From an uncultured Sphaerochaeta sp. (GTDB taxonomy: Bacteria > Spirochaetota > Spirochaetia > Sphaerochaetales > Sphaerochaetaceae), in NCBI RefSeq assembly GCF_963666015.1, contig NZ_OY762555.1, forward strand, positions 1,550,001-1,614,000: a stretch of 64,000 nt of DNA, written 5' to 3'. This document shows positions 1-8,095 of this stretch, piece after piece; position 1 is the stretch's first letter; the number at the start of each line of letters is the position of its first letter. A model generated the notes under the pieces. The model saw only the letters and a list, made by a program, of their open reading frames with translations, was not told the DNA's origin and made no database searches. Both the position numbers and the translations under genes were made by a program.

Positions 1-602
1 GGCACGATGACACGACGGCGACAAGTACTGTCCAGCTCCAGGTCTACGTCAAAGGCAGCAGCCTTACACCAAAAGAGTGGTAACCCATATTTTTGTTCTA
101 TATCAAGGGAGAATTTTTCGGAGATCAGTACATAGTCGCTTCCTTCTGTAGTCTTAACAGTTAGAAAGTCCATATTGAGAAGCCGAATCATCTGTCTTTG
201 CAGCAATACCTCGGTAGAGTAACTATTAAAAAAGAAATGGGTATGAGCACATACATTATTCAGCCCTGCAACCACTGAACGATTTGCAGTCTTACTGAAC
301 GTGATATGTTCTCCAGAATCCTGTAGGTACTGATCGATGATAGCCGGAGTGAAACACATCGTTTCCAGGCAGGCTCTCACCCCCTCAAGGATCAAAGTTT
401 CGATATTCTTCATATCGCCTCGTCTGATGCCATAGAGAATGAACGCATAGCGAGAGACATCGTTGCAGACCACGATCGTTCTCCTATGGTTTACCATGAT
501 CATATTGGCACTCCACGAGAAGAGTGGATCAATTGCTGTATCGGCTGGATATGCCTGTATCCGTAGGTAATCCAAGAGCTTCTTTGTACATCCAATTTGC
601 AT
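1..602 (-). CDS. DUF6933 / pRiA4b ORF-3-like protein, C-terminus outside window
   Basis: An open frame runs from an ATG at 602 leftwards off the window with no stop, about 200 residues. The start follows GATAGGAGATGG, and the N-terminus MQIGCTKKLLDYL matches the usual opening of DUF6933 proteins. Later parts (SWSANMIMVNHRRTIVV, RYAFILYG, ITFSKTANRSVV) also fit that domain. The last visible stretch, AFDVDLELDSTCRRRVIVP, resembles the beginning of the pRiA4b ORF-3 (IS1096 tnpR-like) domain often fused behind DUF6933. Biochemical role is unknown. It is the last visible gene of a minus-strand trio with the helical-repeat and zinc-ribbon genes. Family assignment is from memory of the family pattern; the fusion is an inference because the C-terminus is not visible. 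Confidence 0.75.
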   Translation of the reverse strand, partial: MQIGCTKKLLDYLRIQAYPADTAIDPLFSWSANMIMVNHRRTIVVCNDVSRYAFILYGIRRGDMKNIETLILEGVRACLETMCFTPAIIDQYLQDSGEHITFSKTANRSVVAGLNNVCAHTHFFFNSYSTEVLLQRQMIRLLNMDFLTVKTTEGSDYVLISEKFSLDIEQKYGLPLFWCKAAAFDVDLELDSTCRRRVIV

Positions 603-645
603 ATAACCACCATCTCCTATCACTATCTTCTAGTATCATATATAT

Positions 646-1926
646 CTACAACAAGCCAGATTTTCTGAGCTCTTGTTTCAGCATTCTCTTTCTTGGATAT
701 TTCTCCATCAAGACAGCCATACAGTGCTGTACCTCTCTTTCTCCCCCAATGGACTTCAGTGCTTGCAGGGTGTTGGCAAGTTCGGTAAATGTATATCGTG
801 AACTATCTTCATATGCCATATGAAGACTCTGATACACCAAGAGGTCAATCACCTCGGTAGTATAAGAAGGAACCAAATACTTGTAGTAGCGCAGTGATTC
901 CTTGGGAAATTGTTTTACATACCATAGTAATCGCTCATAATTACCTTCCTCAATAAGAAGCTCAGGTAAGAACCGTACCACGTACCATGAGCTTCCTTCC
1001 ATTGCATCGCAGAGCAACTCAAGAGTAGTTTTCCAGGAGTCTGGTGTGCTGAGCTCCTTGAGTTCAGTGACATATTGAGGATTTCCTTTTGTAATCAAAT
1101 CAAAGGCTGCATCCAGTGCCCCCTGGCGATTTCCCTTCTCCTCATAGAGCTTAAAAAGATACTCTGAGAAGATGAAACTGTTTTTAAAACGTTTATTTGC
1201 CTCGAGGGATAGCTTTATTGCGTCCTCCTTACGCTCTTCCTGTATTGCCTTTTCAATCGCCAGTCTCCAGAATTCCGGTTCATAACCATAATCCACTAGG
1301 TATTGAAGTTGGTCTTCCTTGCTCGCTGCTCGAAGGAGAAGATTGTAGGTAAGTTCCTCTACTTCAATCCCCCCCTCAACGATCATCTCTCGAAGTTGCT
1401 GTATCTGTTTCTTATCCGTTACCATACCGGTCATGAGCCGCATTCTGATCGGCGTCAGCTTGTCACAATCTGAAAGCAGCGTGTACAGTGATTGCTTTTT
1501 AGGGTAAGAGATAACAGCATCAGCGATTGCATTACAACATCGTTTCAGTTTTTCATAGAGCATTTCATATTGGCAATCCAAGTGCTCCAGGAGCGGAAGT
1601 GTTTCGGCCAATAAGAGACAGAGTTGTATTGCATAGAGGTATTGCCCGTAATGCGTGGCTGCCTCGATATCAAGAAAGTAACTATCGAAGAATTTCTCGC
1701 TCTCCTGACTGAACCCAAGGTCACCATATCTGTCATATTCGAGGTCGGTGAGACATTCCTGCAAGAAAAAACGCGATGTCTCCAATTCTGGATCAAGCAA
1801 TTCTTCGCCAAAGGCAAAAGACATATGTCTTTCGAGTGAAGAATCCTTCTCAGCTTCTCGTAGCAGAAAATCAATCAAGGAATCCTTGCTGGCCTTTTGT
1901 AACAACGTGGGTAGGTTTTCTATCAT
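646..1926 (-). CDS. Helical-repeat protein of unknown function (426 aa)
   Basis: The product is almost entirely alpha-helical, acidic and leucine-rich, with a repeated pattern of paired helices that suggests a TPR-like solenoid. I see no signal peptide, membrane segment or catalytic motif. The C-terminal tail (EKYPRKRMLKQELRKSGLL) resembles the end of helical proteins that accompany SWIM zinc-finger genes, in which YPR and LRKAGL recur; this is a weak similarity by eye. The open frame extends to 1968, but I chose the internal Met at 1926 because it avoids overlap with the preceding gene, which ends at 1937, and gives an 10-base gap as expected within an operon. Probably co-transcribed with the zinc-ribbon gene before it and the DUF6933 gene after it. 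Confidence 0.7.
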   Translation of the reverse strand: MIENLPTLLQKASKDSLIDFLLREAEKDSSLERHMSFAFGEELLDPELETSRFFLQECLTDLEYDRYGDLGFSQESEKFFDSYFLDIEAATHYGQYLYAIQLCLLLAETLPLLEHLDCQYEMLYEKLKRCCNAIADAVISYPKKQSLYTLLSDCDKLTPIRMRLMTGMVTDKKQIQQLREMIVEGGIEVEELTYNLLLRAASKEDQLQYLVDYGYEPEFWRLAIEKAIQEERKEDAIKLSLEANKRFKNSFIFSEYLFKLYEEKGNRQGALDAAFDLITKGNPQYVTELKELSTPDSWKTTLELLCDAMEGSSWYVVRFLPELLIEEGNYERLLWYVKQFPKESLRYYKYLVPSYTTEVIDLLVYQSLHMAYEDSSRYTFTELANTLQALKSIGGEREVQHCMAVLMEKYPRKRMLKQELRKSGLL

Positions 1927-1936
1927 GACTATACGT

Positions 1937-2503
1937 TTACTGATCCTCACGCCCAAAGAACTGAGCATCAGGTGGTGGGAGCCTCGATTCAGTTAGATAG
2001 ATGAAATTGCTTCCACGATAATCCTGCAACAGCTCAAGAAATTCTTCACTATCATATCGCTCACCATCAATGATGAAGGCCATCTGATCGAGAGCATCCT
2101 CATCATACTCGATGCCAAACACTCCCATGGGAGCGAGCAAGAACTCGTCTATCAAGGTTGGGGTAATCAGGAACCTGCTCACTCTCTCCTTGAGCTCTTC
2201 CATGGCAGTTTTACCATCCATCTCCAAGGGAGCCATGAAAGAAATAGTCTTCATTGCATTCTCCTTCCCCTTGTAGGCATAGTAAGTAACCCCGTCCTCA
2301 TAGACCTCAGCCTTTACCTTGAATCGCTGCCCATCCACTGCAATAGTCTTCGGGTGGGAGTACTTGGAGACATCCAACCCCAATCGCTCACAGAGATAGG
2401 CATTATAGCAATCCCAGCAGAGATGCAGCACTGTTTTATCAGCTTTCTCAATATGGTGGTCTGCTTCCTGAGTACATCGGTCACATGTATGCAATAACAT
2501 CAT
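1937..2503 (-). CDS. Zinc-ribbon protein of unknown function (188 aa)
   Basis: The N-terminus carries two CxxC knuckles (CDRC near residue 6 and CWDC near residue 30), spaced as in a treble-clef or zinc-ribbon fold. The rest is acidic alpha/beta sequence without a motif I recognise. The frame is open from 2524, but the start at 2503 is preferred because GGGGGA lies seven bases upstream and the MLLHTCDRC beginning then sits like other small zinc-ribbon proteins. Neighbours on the same strand are the helical-repeat and DUF6933 genes, which suggests a three-gene functional set. No catalytic residues can be named and the function is unknown. Confidence 0.7.
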   Translation of the reverse strand: MMLLHTCDRCTQEADHHIEKADKTVLHLCWDCYNAYLCERLGLDVSKYSHPKTIAVDGQRFKVKAEVYEDGVTYYAYKGKENAMKTISFMAPLEMDGKTAMEELKERVSRFLITPTLIDEFLLAPMGVFGIEYDEDALDQMAFIIDGERYDSEEFLELLQDYRGSNFIYLTESRLPPPDAQFFGREDQ

Positions 2504-2572
2504 AACTGGTTCCCCCTTAGGCAAAGCATAGGGGACGGAAGCTGACTATTGCAAGCGTTCAATGAATATTAA

Positions 2573-4138
2573 TCAGAATGCATTTTTGATCAATACATCC
2601 AACCAATCAGTATTTACATCACCAAAAAAAAGACCTGGTTTCTTACAGTTAGTAGGAGGTATCCTTAAATCCCATGGCATCCTGGAAAAGGGTCGCTCTG
2701 GAGACTCATGGTGTGCTTGATAAGGCTCACTTCTTAGATGATTCTCTGCGTCTAGATGAAACTCTTCCCCTCCTTGTCCCTGGATATAGGTCTCGGCCCA
2801 ATGTTTCATCTCTTGCTTAACATCAGTGTAAGCAGGGTTAGACGCAAGGTTCCTCAGTTCTTTTGGATCATCCTCGACATTATAGAGTTGCTCATATCCG
2901 CCATTTTGATAATAGAGATACTTATAGCGGTTGGTACGTACATGACACATCGTATAAGGAGGAAACATCACCTCACTCAAGACTGCTTCATGCTGAATCT
3001 CACCAGAAAGCAGTTTCATGAGATTTTTTCCAGGACGCTTATACGGGGCATCATCAACACCAGCAGCACCCAGTAATGTGGGAAACAAGTCGAGCAAGGA
3101 TGCAAGCCCAGTATATCGAGTTCCTTCAACAATTTTCTTTGGCCATCGCACAAGAAGAGGCACTCTGAGACTTCCTTCAAAACCAAAGCATTTATACCAA
3201 AGATGATGGTCTCCCATCAAATCACCATGATCTGAGGTAAAAACCACCAACGTGGAATCTGTCAATCCTTCCTGCTCGAGGGTATCAAGGATTCTTCCCA
3301 CTTGTTCATCAATGAACGTAATATTCGCATAGTAATATGCCTTCGCGCGTTTGATCGCTTTCTTTGAGTAGAGATCAAATTCCTTTCCTTCCCTATACGA
3401 GTCAAAATAGGGATACTCTGCACACCCATCCTCTGAGGAAGTCCAAGGATCTTCCAAGGATTCTGGGTCATACAGATCAAGGAGATGTTGTGGGCAATCA
3501 TATGGTACATGAGGCTTCACGAAAGAAGTCCAAAGGAAGAACGGCTTGTCTTGAGGCCGTTCTTGTTGCAACCACTGGACGCTTCTATCCCCACACCACT
3601 GCGTGACGTGTAACTCCTTGGGGAGAGGAGCTTGTAGTGGCTTGATCTCATTGTAGCCAATCTCAGTCGGCTTATCCCAACCCCAGGCATGGTGTTCCTC
3701 AAGAAACTTGTCGTAATCATCAAGTACTACGCTTTTTTGAGAACTTGCAGTTCTTACACCACGCGTTTCCTCTGAGAGAATCATATGATCCATGCCATAG
3801 CTCTCTGCGTAGGGAGCATCGGAGAAATGCATTTTTCCGATTGCCTGGCAATGGTAACCCTCCTGAGAGAGAATTCCTGCAATGGTTTCTCGGTTATCGA
3901 CATCTCTTGGATAGATATTTTCCATACAGCCAAGAGCTGAGTTTGTCTTGCCAGTCATGACTGAGGCACGTGCAGGCATACACAGGGGGCAAGGAGTCAC
4001 CGCTGTCTCGAACAACGCACCCTCTTGTGCCAACCGATCAAGATTGGGAGTCTTTATTTCTGTATTCCCATAGGCGGCAAGCGTATCCCACCGCTGTTGG
4101 TCTGTAAAAATCATCAGAATATTTGGTTTCTCTTGCAT
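2573..4138 (-). CDS. Type I sulfatase (521 aa)
   Basis: This is an arylsulfatase-superfamily enzyme that should hydrolyse sulfate esters. The N-terminus NILMIFTDQQRWDTL gives the metal-binding Asp, and CPLCMPARASVMTG contains the C-x-P-x-R signature with Cys53 as the residue normally converted to formylglycine by a maturase. TSDHGDLMGDH supplies the second metal-site Asp/His pair. There is no signal peptide, so a cytoplasmic enzyme is likely, acting on imported sulfated sugars. Length is normal for the family. It is the last gene of the GH28-two-component-ABC importer operon and starts four bases after the permease stop, with AAAGGGG as ribosome binding site. The substrate is unknown; a sulfated plant or algal oligosaccharide fits the context. 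Confidence 0.93.
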   Translation of the reverse strand: MQEKPNILMIFTDQQRWDTLAAYGNTEIKTPNLDRLAQEGALFETAVTPCPLCMPARASVMTGKTNSALGCMENIYPRDVDNRETIAGILSQEGYHCQAIGKMHFSDAPYAESYGMDHMILSEETRGVRTASSQKSVVLDDYDKFLEEHHAWGWDKPTEIGYNEIKPLQAPLPKELHVTQWCGDRSVQWLQQERPQDKPFFLWTSFVKPHVPYDCPQHLLDLYDPESLEDPWTSSEDGCAEYPYFDSYREGKEFDLYSKKAIKRAKAYYYANITFIDEQVGRILDTLEQEGLTDSTLVVFTSDHGDLMGDHHLWYKCFGFEGSLRVPLLVRWPKKIVEGTRYTGLASLLDLFPTLLGAAGVDDAPYKRPGKNLMKLLSGEIQHEAVLSEVMFPPYTMCHVRTNRYKYLYYQNGGYEQLYNVEDDPKELRNLASNPAYTDVKQEMKHWAETYIQGQGGEEFHLDAENHLRSEPYQAHHESPERPFSRMPWDLRIPPTNCKKPGLFFGDVNTDWLDVLIKNAF

Positions 4139-4141
4139 TGA

Positions 4142-4984
4142 TTACCCCTTTAGGCCGGTTGTGGATATACCCTCCACAAAGTACTTCTGAGCAGAGAAGA
4201 ATAATGCCACAATGGGAATGATGGAAACAAACGACATGGCCAGGATCTTATTCCATTCGATTGCTGCCTGGGCATCAATGGACATACGAAGCGCCAAGGC
4301 CACCGGATAGTTGGCGACACTATTGATATAGATCAATGGATTGAAGAAGTCATTCCAGGTCCACATGAACTGAAAGATGAACACTGAAAACAAAGCTGAT
4401 TTACAGAGTGGGAGAATGACCAGTACCAATGTACGAAGCGACCCAAGCCCATCTATCTTTGCCGATTCATCAAGCTCCCTCGGGATTCCACGAATAAACT
4501 GAATCATCATATAATTGAAGAAAGCAGTGAAGGCAAACAACTGAGGAATGATGAATGGCTTGTAGGAATCGAGCCATCCAAAATCCCTGAACAACAAGTA
4601 CCGGGGGATGATTAGAACAGCATTAGGAAGCATCATGGTGGAAAGCATCAAAGCGAAGAGAAGCGGTTTCAGTTTGAACTCAAAACGTGCAAACCCATAG
4701 GCTACAAAGGTAGAAGAGACCATAGTTACGAGCACCGTTGGGAGTACCATCTTGAACGTATTGAGCATGAAATGCCCAAAGGAAAACTGACCGGTACCTG
4801 CCCAACCATCAACGTAACCAGAGAAATTCCACACTTTCGGGAGCATACCCAATCCGCTAAAGATTTCCTTATTGGATTTGAATGAACTAAAGAATAGCCA
4901 AATCAGGGGATATACCATGATGATGCCCATCAAGGTAAGGAACACATAGATAGTGAGATTACCTCGTTTCGTTTTTGTTTTCAT
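4142..4984 (-). CDS. Sugar ABC transporter permease, MalG type (280 aa)
   Basis: Inner-membrane subunit of a carbohydrate uptake (CUT1) ABC importer. Six hydrophobic segments are visible, beginning with IYVFLTLMGIIMVYPLIWLF, and the EAA loop (ELDESAKIDGLGSLRTL) that docks the ATPase lies around residues 190-205. The C-terminus KYFVEGISTTGLKG is typical of MalG-like permeases. The start follows GGGGAGAAGCAG. It lies between its MalF-type partner and the sulfatase. No ATPase gene is in the operon, so, as is common for CUT1 systems, a shared MsmX-like ATPase encoded elsewhere would be needed. Confidence 0.93.
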   Translation of the reverse strand: MKTKTKRGNLTIYVFLTLMGIIMVYPLIWLFFSSFKSNKEIFSGLGMLPKVWNFSGYVDGWAGTGQFSFGHFMLNTFKMVLPTVLVTMVSSTFVAYGFARFEFKLKPLLFALMLSTMMLPNAVLIIPRYLLFRDFGWLDSYKPFIIPQLFAFTAFFNYMMIQFIRGIPRELDESAKIDGLGSLRTLVLVILPLCKSALFSVFIFQFMWTWNDFFNPLIYINSVANYPVALALRMSIDAQAAIEWNKILAMSFVSIIPIVALFFSAQKYFVEGISTTGLKG

Positions 4985-4995
4985 CTGCTTCTCCC

Positions 4996-5886
4996 CTATT
5001 CCATGTAATACACGTGCTTGTTTGACTTCTTGAACACAAACATCGTTGCAATAAGGATGATGACGAACAAGAACCAGGAAAGCGCTGATGCATAGCCCAT
5101 CTTGAAATTGGCGAAGGCTTCATCATACAACTTCATCATGTAGAGATACGTAGAGCCCATTGGTCCCCCATGTGTGATGACAAAGGCACTGGTGAAAGAC
5201 TGGAAAGAATTGATCAACTGCATGATGAGATTGAAGAACAGTGAGGGGGTAATCAATGGGAGCGTAATGGAAAAGAACTCTCTTATCTTTGAAGCCCCAT
5301 CAATACTGCAAGCCTCATACAGTTCCTTGGGTATCTGCTTCAACCCTGCCAGAAAGATAACCATCGAGGATCCAAAAGACCAAACCACCAGCAAGCTAAT
5401 AGTGAACAATGCATAGTCAGGGTGTTCCAGAAAAGGAATTGCAGGAATCCCTATCTTCCCAAGAACAGTATTCACCAGTCCAGTAAGAGAGAACATGAAA
5501 CGCCACAAGATGGAGATGGAGACACTTGCCCCCAAGATGGAAGGCAGGTAGTACACCGTGGTGAATACATTGATGAACTTGATACTTCGATTGAGCAACA
5601 TTGCAAAAAACAAAGCCGAGACAATTTTCATGGGTACCGAGAATAGTACATATTTGAAGGTCACGAAGAGCGACGGGAAGAATTCTCTGTCGCTTGTGAA
5701 CATATAGATGTAATTGTCCAACCCAACGAACTTTGGTGTGTTGAACATGGAAAAATTGGTGAAGGAGTACGAGAGGGATGCCAAGAGTGGGTATGCCCCG
5801 AATACAAGGAATCCAATTGCCCAAGGCAATATATATAGGTAACCTTCACTGAAGGGCAACCGCCCGTTTAGCTTCTTTTGTTTCAT
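4996..5886 (-). CDS. Sugar ABC transporter permease, MalF type (296 aa)
   Basis: Partner inner-membrane subunit of the CUT1 importer. It has an N-terminal hydrophobic segment (YLYILPWAIGFLVFGAYPLL), about six membrane spans in all, and the EAA loop motif ELYEACSIDGASKIREFFSI around residue 190. It is separated from the upstream binding-protein gene by a strong stem-loop (5904-5925) and is followed closely by the MalG-type gene. AAGG precedes the start. The substrate is probably an oligosaccharide released by the GH28 enzyme or matched to the sulfatase of the same operon. Confidence 0.93.
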   Translation of the reverse strand: MKQKKLNGRLPFSEGYLYILPWAIGFLVFGAYPLLASLSYSFTNFSMFNTPKFVGLDNYIYMFTSDREFFPSLFVTFKYVLFSVPMKIVSALFFAMLLNRSIKFINVFTTVYYLPSILGASVSISILWRFMFSLTGLVNTVLGKIGIPAIPFLEHPDYALFTISLLVVWSFGSSMVIFLAGLKQIPKELYEACSIDGASKIREFFSITLPLITPSLFFNLIMQLINSFQSFTSAFVITHGGPMGSTYLYMMKLYDEAFANFKMGYASALSWFLFVIILIATMFVFKKSNKHVYYME

Positions 5887-5903
5887 GGATAGACCTTATC
5901 AAG

Positions 5904-5925
5904 GGAGTGGGGTTTCCCCCACTCC
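5904..5925 (-). terminator. Stem-loop between binding-protein and permease genes
   Basis: A perfect 9-bp inverted repeat, GGAGTGGGG and CCCCACTCC, with a four-base loop. There is no T-run behind it on the minus strand, so it is more likely a 3' stabiliser or partial attenuator for the binding-protein mRNA than a full terminator. Confidence 0.6.
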
Positions 5926-5947
5926 GCTCAGGATTGTAGTATGAAGA

Positions 5948-7282
5948 TTACTGCTGGGCAGTTTTCAGTTCTTGGAGTTTTCGATTGACCAATTTGATAT
6001 ATTCTTTGGCAGCTTCTTCTGGAGTGCTTTGCCCGAAAGCAACGGAACTGATCATGTCGGCACCAATTCTGGAAATTTCGTTATTCCTGATCAAGGTACC
6101 TTGCCCAATTCCAGCTCCTGCTTCGTTGGCATACTCCATCGCCTGCATTACCAGTGGGCTAAGCAAACCTGCTTCACTCAGTGCCTGATTCTGCTTTTCA
6201 CTGACAGGAATACCTCTGGAGAGTTTCAACAGCACACCAGCTTCCTCATCAGTATTCATCCAGTTGATGAACTTCGCAGCTTCCATTGCCTCAGCATCGG
6301 AGACTGATGCTGCGATGGAGAAAATCTGACCAACCTTTGTCTGGTAGTACGGATCCTTTGCTCCATCCAGAATAGGCAAGCGAATGACGGTTGCATCATC
6401 TTTGTAGTCACCCATAGCATTCACATAGTTTTCCAAGGTGGAGAGCATACCAAAAAGCACCCCGGTCTCGCCGTTTACCCATTTGGGATTCTGCGGATAA
6501 TTGCCGGTGTAGAGTTCCAAGGTACCGAGTGGTTCAACGACGCCTGATGCAAAATACTTTTCAAGGAAACGGAACGCTTCCGTGACGGTTGCCTCATCAT
6601 AGCTAAGGGCATAATCGGTCTCGAAAGGAAGTCCAGTCTTCTGCACCATATAGGCAAGGAACCAATACATATGGATATCACTTGCTGCCATGCCATTCTC
6701 GAAATAAAGGGAGGAATCCACAGCTTTCAGTTTCTCACTAAAGGCAAAGAAATCATCAAATGTCCATTTCTGATCATAGTCGAATCCAATCTTGTCCAGG
6801 ACCGCCTTGTTTGCAACAAGTGCATCGGTGTTGACTGAGGAAGGAAGTGCAAGAAGCTGATCATTATGAATGACAAACTCTTCCAAGAGCCCTTCAGGGA
6901 AGATACTGAGGTCAATAATTTCGCTATATTGCTGCAAGTCTTTTACAACCTCTGCACCTGACCATGCAGCTTGTTCTGCAAGCCAAGTATAGTGGTTCTG
7001 GAATACTTGGGGGGCATTCCCACCAGCGAGCTGGGTATAGAGTTTCTCTCTATATCCATCCCATCCACCATATTCACTGACAATCTTTACATTGGGGTTC
7101 AATTCCATGTACCGCTCAGCAGCAGCCATATACGCTTCGTGGCGACTATCGCCACCCCACCAGGCAAATCGAAGGGTGATAGTTTCATCTTTCGTTGCAG
7201 TTGTTTCTTTTTGTCCGGCACCAAAAACCAAGGCACTGACAAACACCATTACGAGACAGAGTACAAGAACTCGTGTTTTCAT
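5948..7282 (-). CDS. Sugar ABC transporter substrate-binding protein (444 aa)
   Basis: Periplasmic receptor of the CUT1 importer (family 1 extracellular solute-binding protein). The signal peptide MKTRVLVLCLVMVFVSALVFGAG has no lipobox Cys, so a soluble periplasmic form is expected. LRFAWWGGDSRHEAYMAAA starts the mature fold. The frame is open to 7351, but Met at 7282 is the start because GGAGGAAC lies just upstream and the signal peptide begins there. It follows the response-regulator gene and precedes the two permease genes. It probably binds an acidic oligosaccharide, inferred only from the GH28 and sulfatase neighbours. Confidence 0.93.
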   Translation of the reverse strand: MKTRVLVLCLVMVFVSALVFGAGQKETTATKDETITLRFAWWGGDSRHEAYMAAAERYMELNPNVKIVSEYGGWDGYREKLYTQLAGGNAPQVFQNHYTWLAEQAAWSGAEVVKDLQQYSEIIDLSIFPEGLLEEFVIHNDQLLALPSSVNTDALVANKAVLDKIGFDYDQKWTFDDFFAFSEKLKAVDSSLYFENGMAASDIHMYWFLAYMVQKTGLPFETDYALSYDEATVTEAFRFLEKYFASGVVEPLGTLELYTGNYPQNPKWVNGETGVLFGMLSTLENYVNAMGDYKDDATVIRLPILDGAKDPYYQTKVGQIFSIAASVSDAEAMEAAKFINWMNTDEEAGVLLKLSRGIPVSEKQNQALSEAGLLSPLVMQAMEYANEAGAGIGQGTLIRNNEISRIGADMISSVAFGQSTPEEAAKEYIKLVNRKLQELKTAQQ

Positions 7283-7351
7283 GTAGTTCCTCCTTTCATG
7301 CAATAACACTCTACAGCTAGTATCTGGTAGACAGGTGAACACATACCACAT

Positions 7352-8095
7352 TCAATTCTTGTCAATATGAGTCATTTCTTGTGAACGATATTCGGTTGGA
7401 GACAATCCACACTGCATCTTGAAAGCCCTGGCAAAGTTGGCAGCATTACTATAGCCAGTTTGCAAAGCAATATCCTGTACCTGGTTTCTCGGATCATCTA
7501 GGAGGCTCTTAGCCAGTGAGAGACGCTCCTTCTGACAGAAATCCGAGAATTGAATGCCAGTCCTTTCCTTGAATATCTTTGAGAAATAGGCAGGACTACG
7601 ATTCAGATATGCTGCAACAGTTTCCAGACTCACGGAATCAAGATGGGAAAGAATATACGCCTTTGCCGTACGAATCACACTATCCTCGTCGGAATCTGGC
7701 ACTTGAGCGTCTTTCCATTTTGCATCCATCTCTTGTTTCAAATGGGAGAACAACTCTTCGAGTTGCTTGAACCGGGTTGGTTTGAGTAGATAGTCCCGGC
7801 ACCCGTAACGCATAGCTTGTCTGATATACTCCATGTCCTTGTACCCAGTCAGCAAGACAACAGTAACTGGAAGTTTTCGATCCCACACCTCTTTAGCGAA
7901 AGTCAGACCATCCATTAATGGCATGCGGATATCGCAAAGCACGACATCCACTGGATGAGAAAGCACATATTCCAACGCTTGCTTTCCATCTTCCAGCGCA
8001 GCTACAGCCTTAAAACCAAGCTCTTCCCAATGAAAGGAAGACAAACCTTGACGAATGGTCAATTCATCATCAACGATCAACAAGGTGTGGTTCAT
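7352..8095 (-). CDS. AraC-type response regulator, YesN-like (247 aa)
   Basis: Two-domain transcription factor. The receiver domain (residues 1-120) has the acidic pair D9-D10, the phospho-acceptor D55 in LCDIRMP, and the LLKP lysine near residue 105. The C-terminal 100 residues hold two helix-turn-helix motifs of the AraC family (VAAYLNRSPAYFSKIFKERTG and IALQTGYSNAANFARAFK). It overlaps the kinase gene stop by four bases and is expected to be phosphorylated by it and to activate the importer operon. The receiver is short-linked to the DNA-binding part, with none of the long central region found in many YesN proteins. Confidence 0.92.
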   Translation of the reverse strand: MNHTLLIVDDELTIRQGLSSFHWEELGFKAVAALEDGKQALEYVLSHPVDVVLCDIRMPLMDGLTFAKEVWDRKLPVTVVLLTGYKDMEYIRQAMRYGCRDYLLKPTRFKQLEELFSHLKQEMDAKWKDAQVPDSDEDSVIRTAKAYILSHLDSVSLETVAAYLNRSPAYFSKIFKERTGIQFSDFCQKERLSLAKSLLDDPRNQVQDIALQTGYSNAANFARAFKMQCGLSPTEYRSQEMTHIDKN

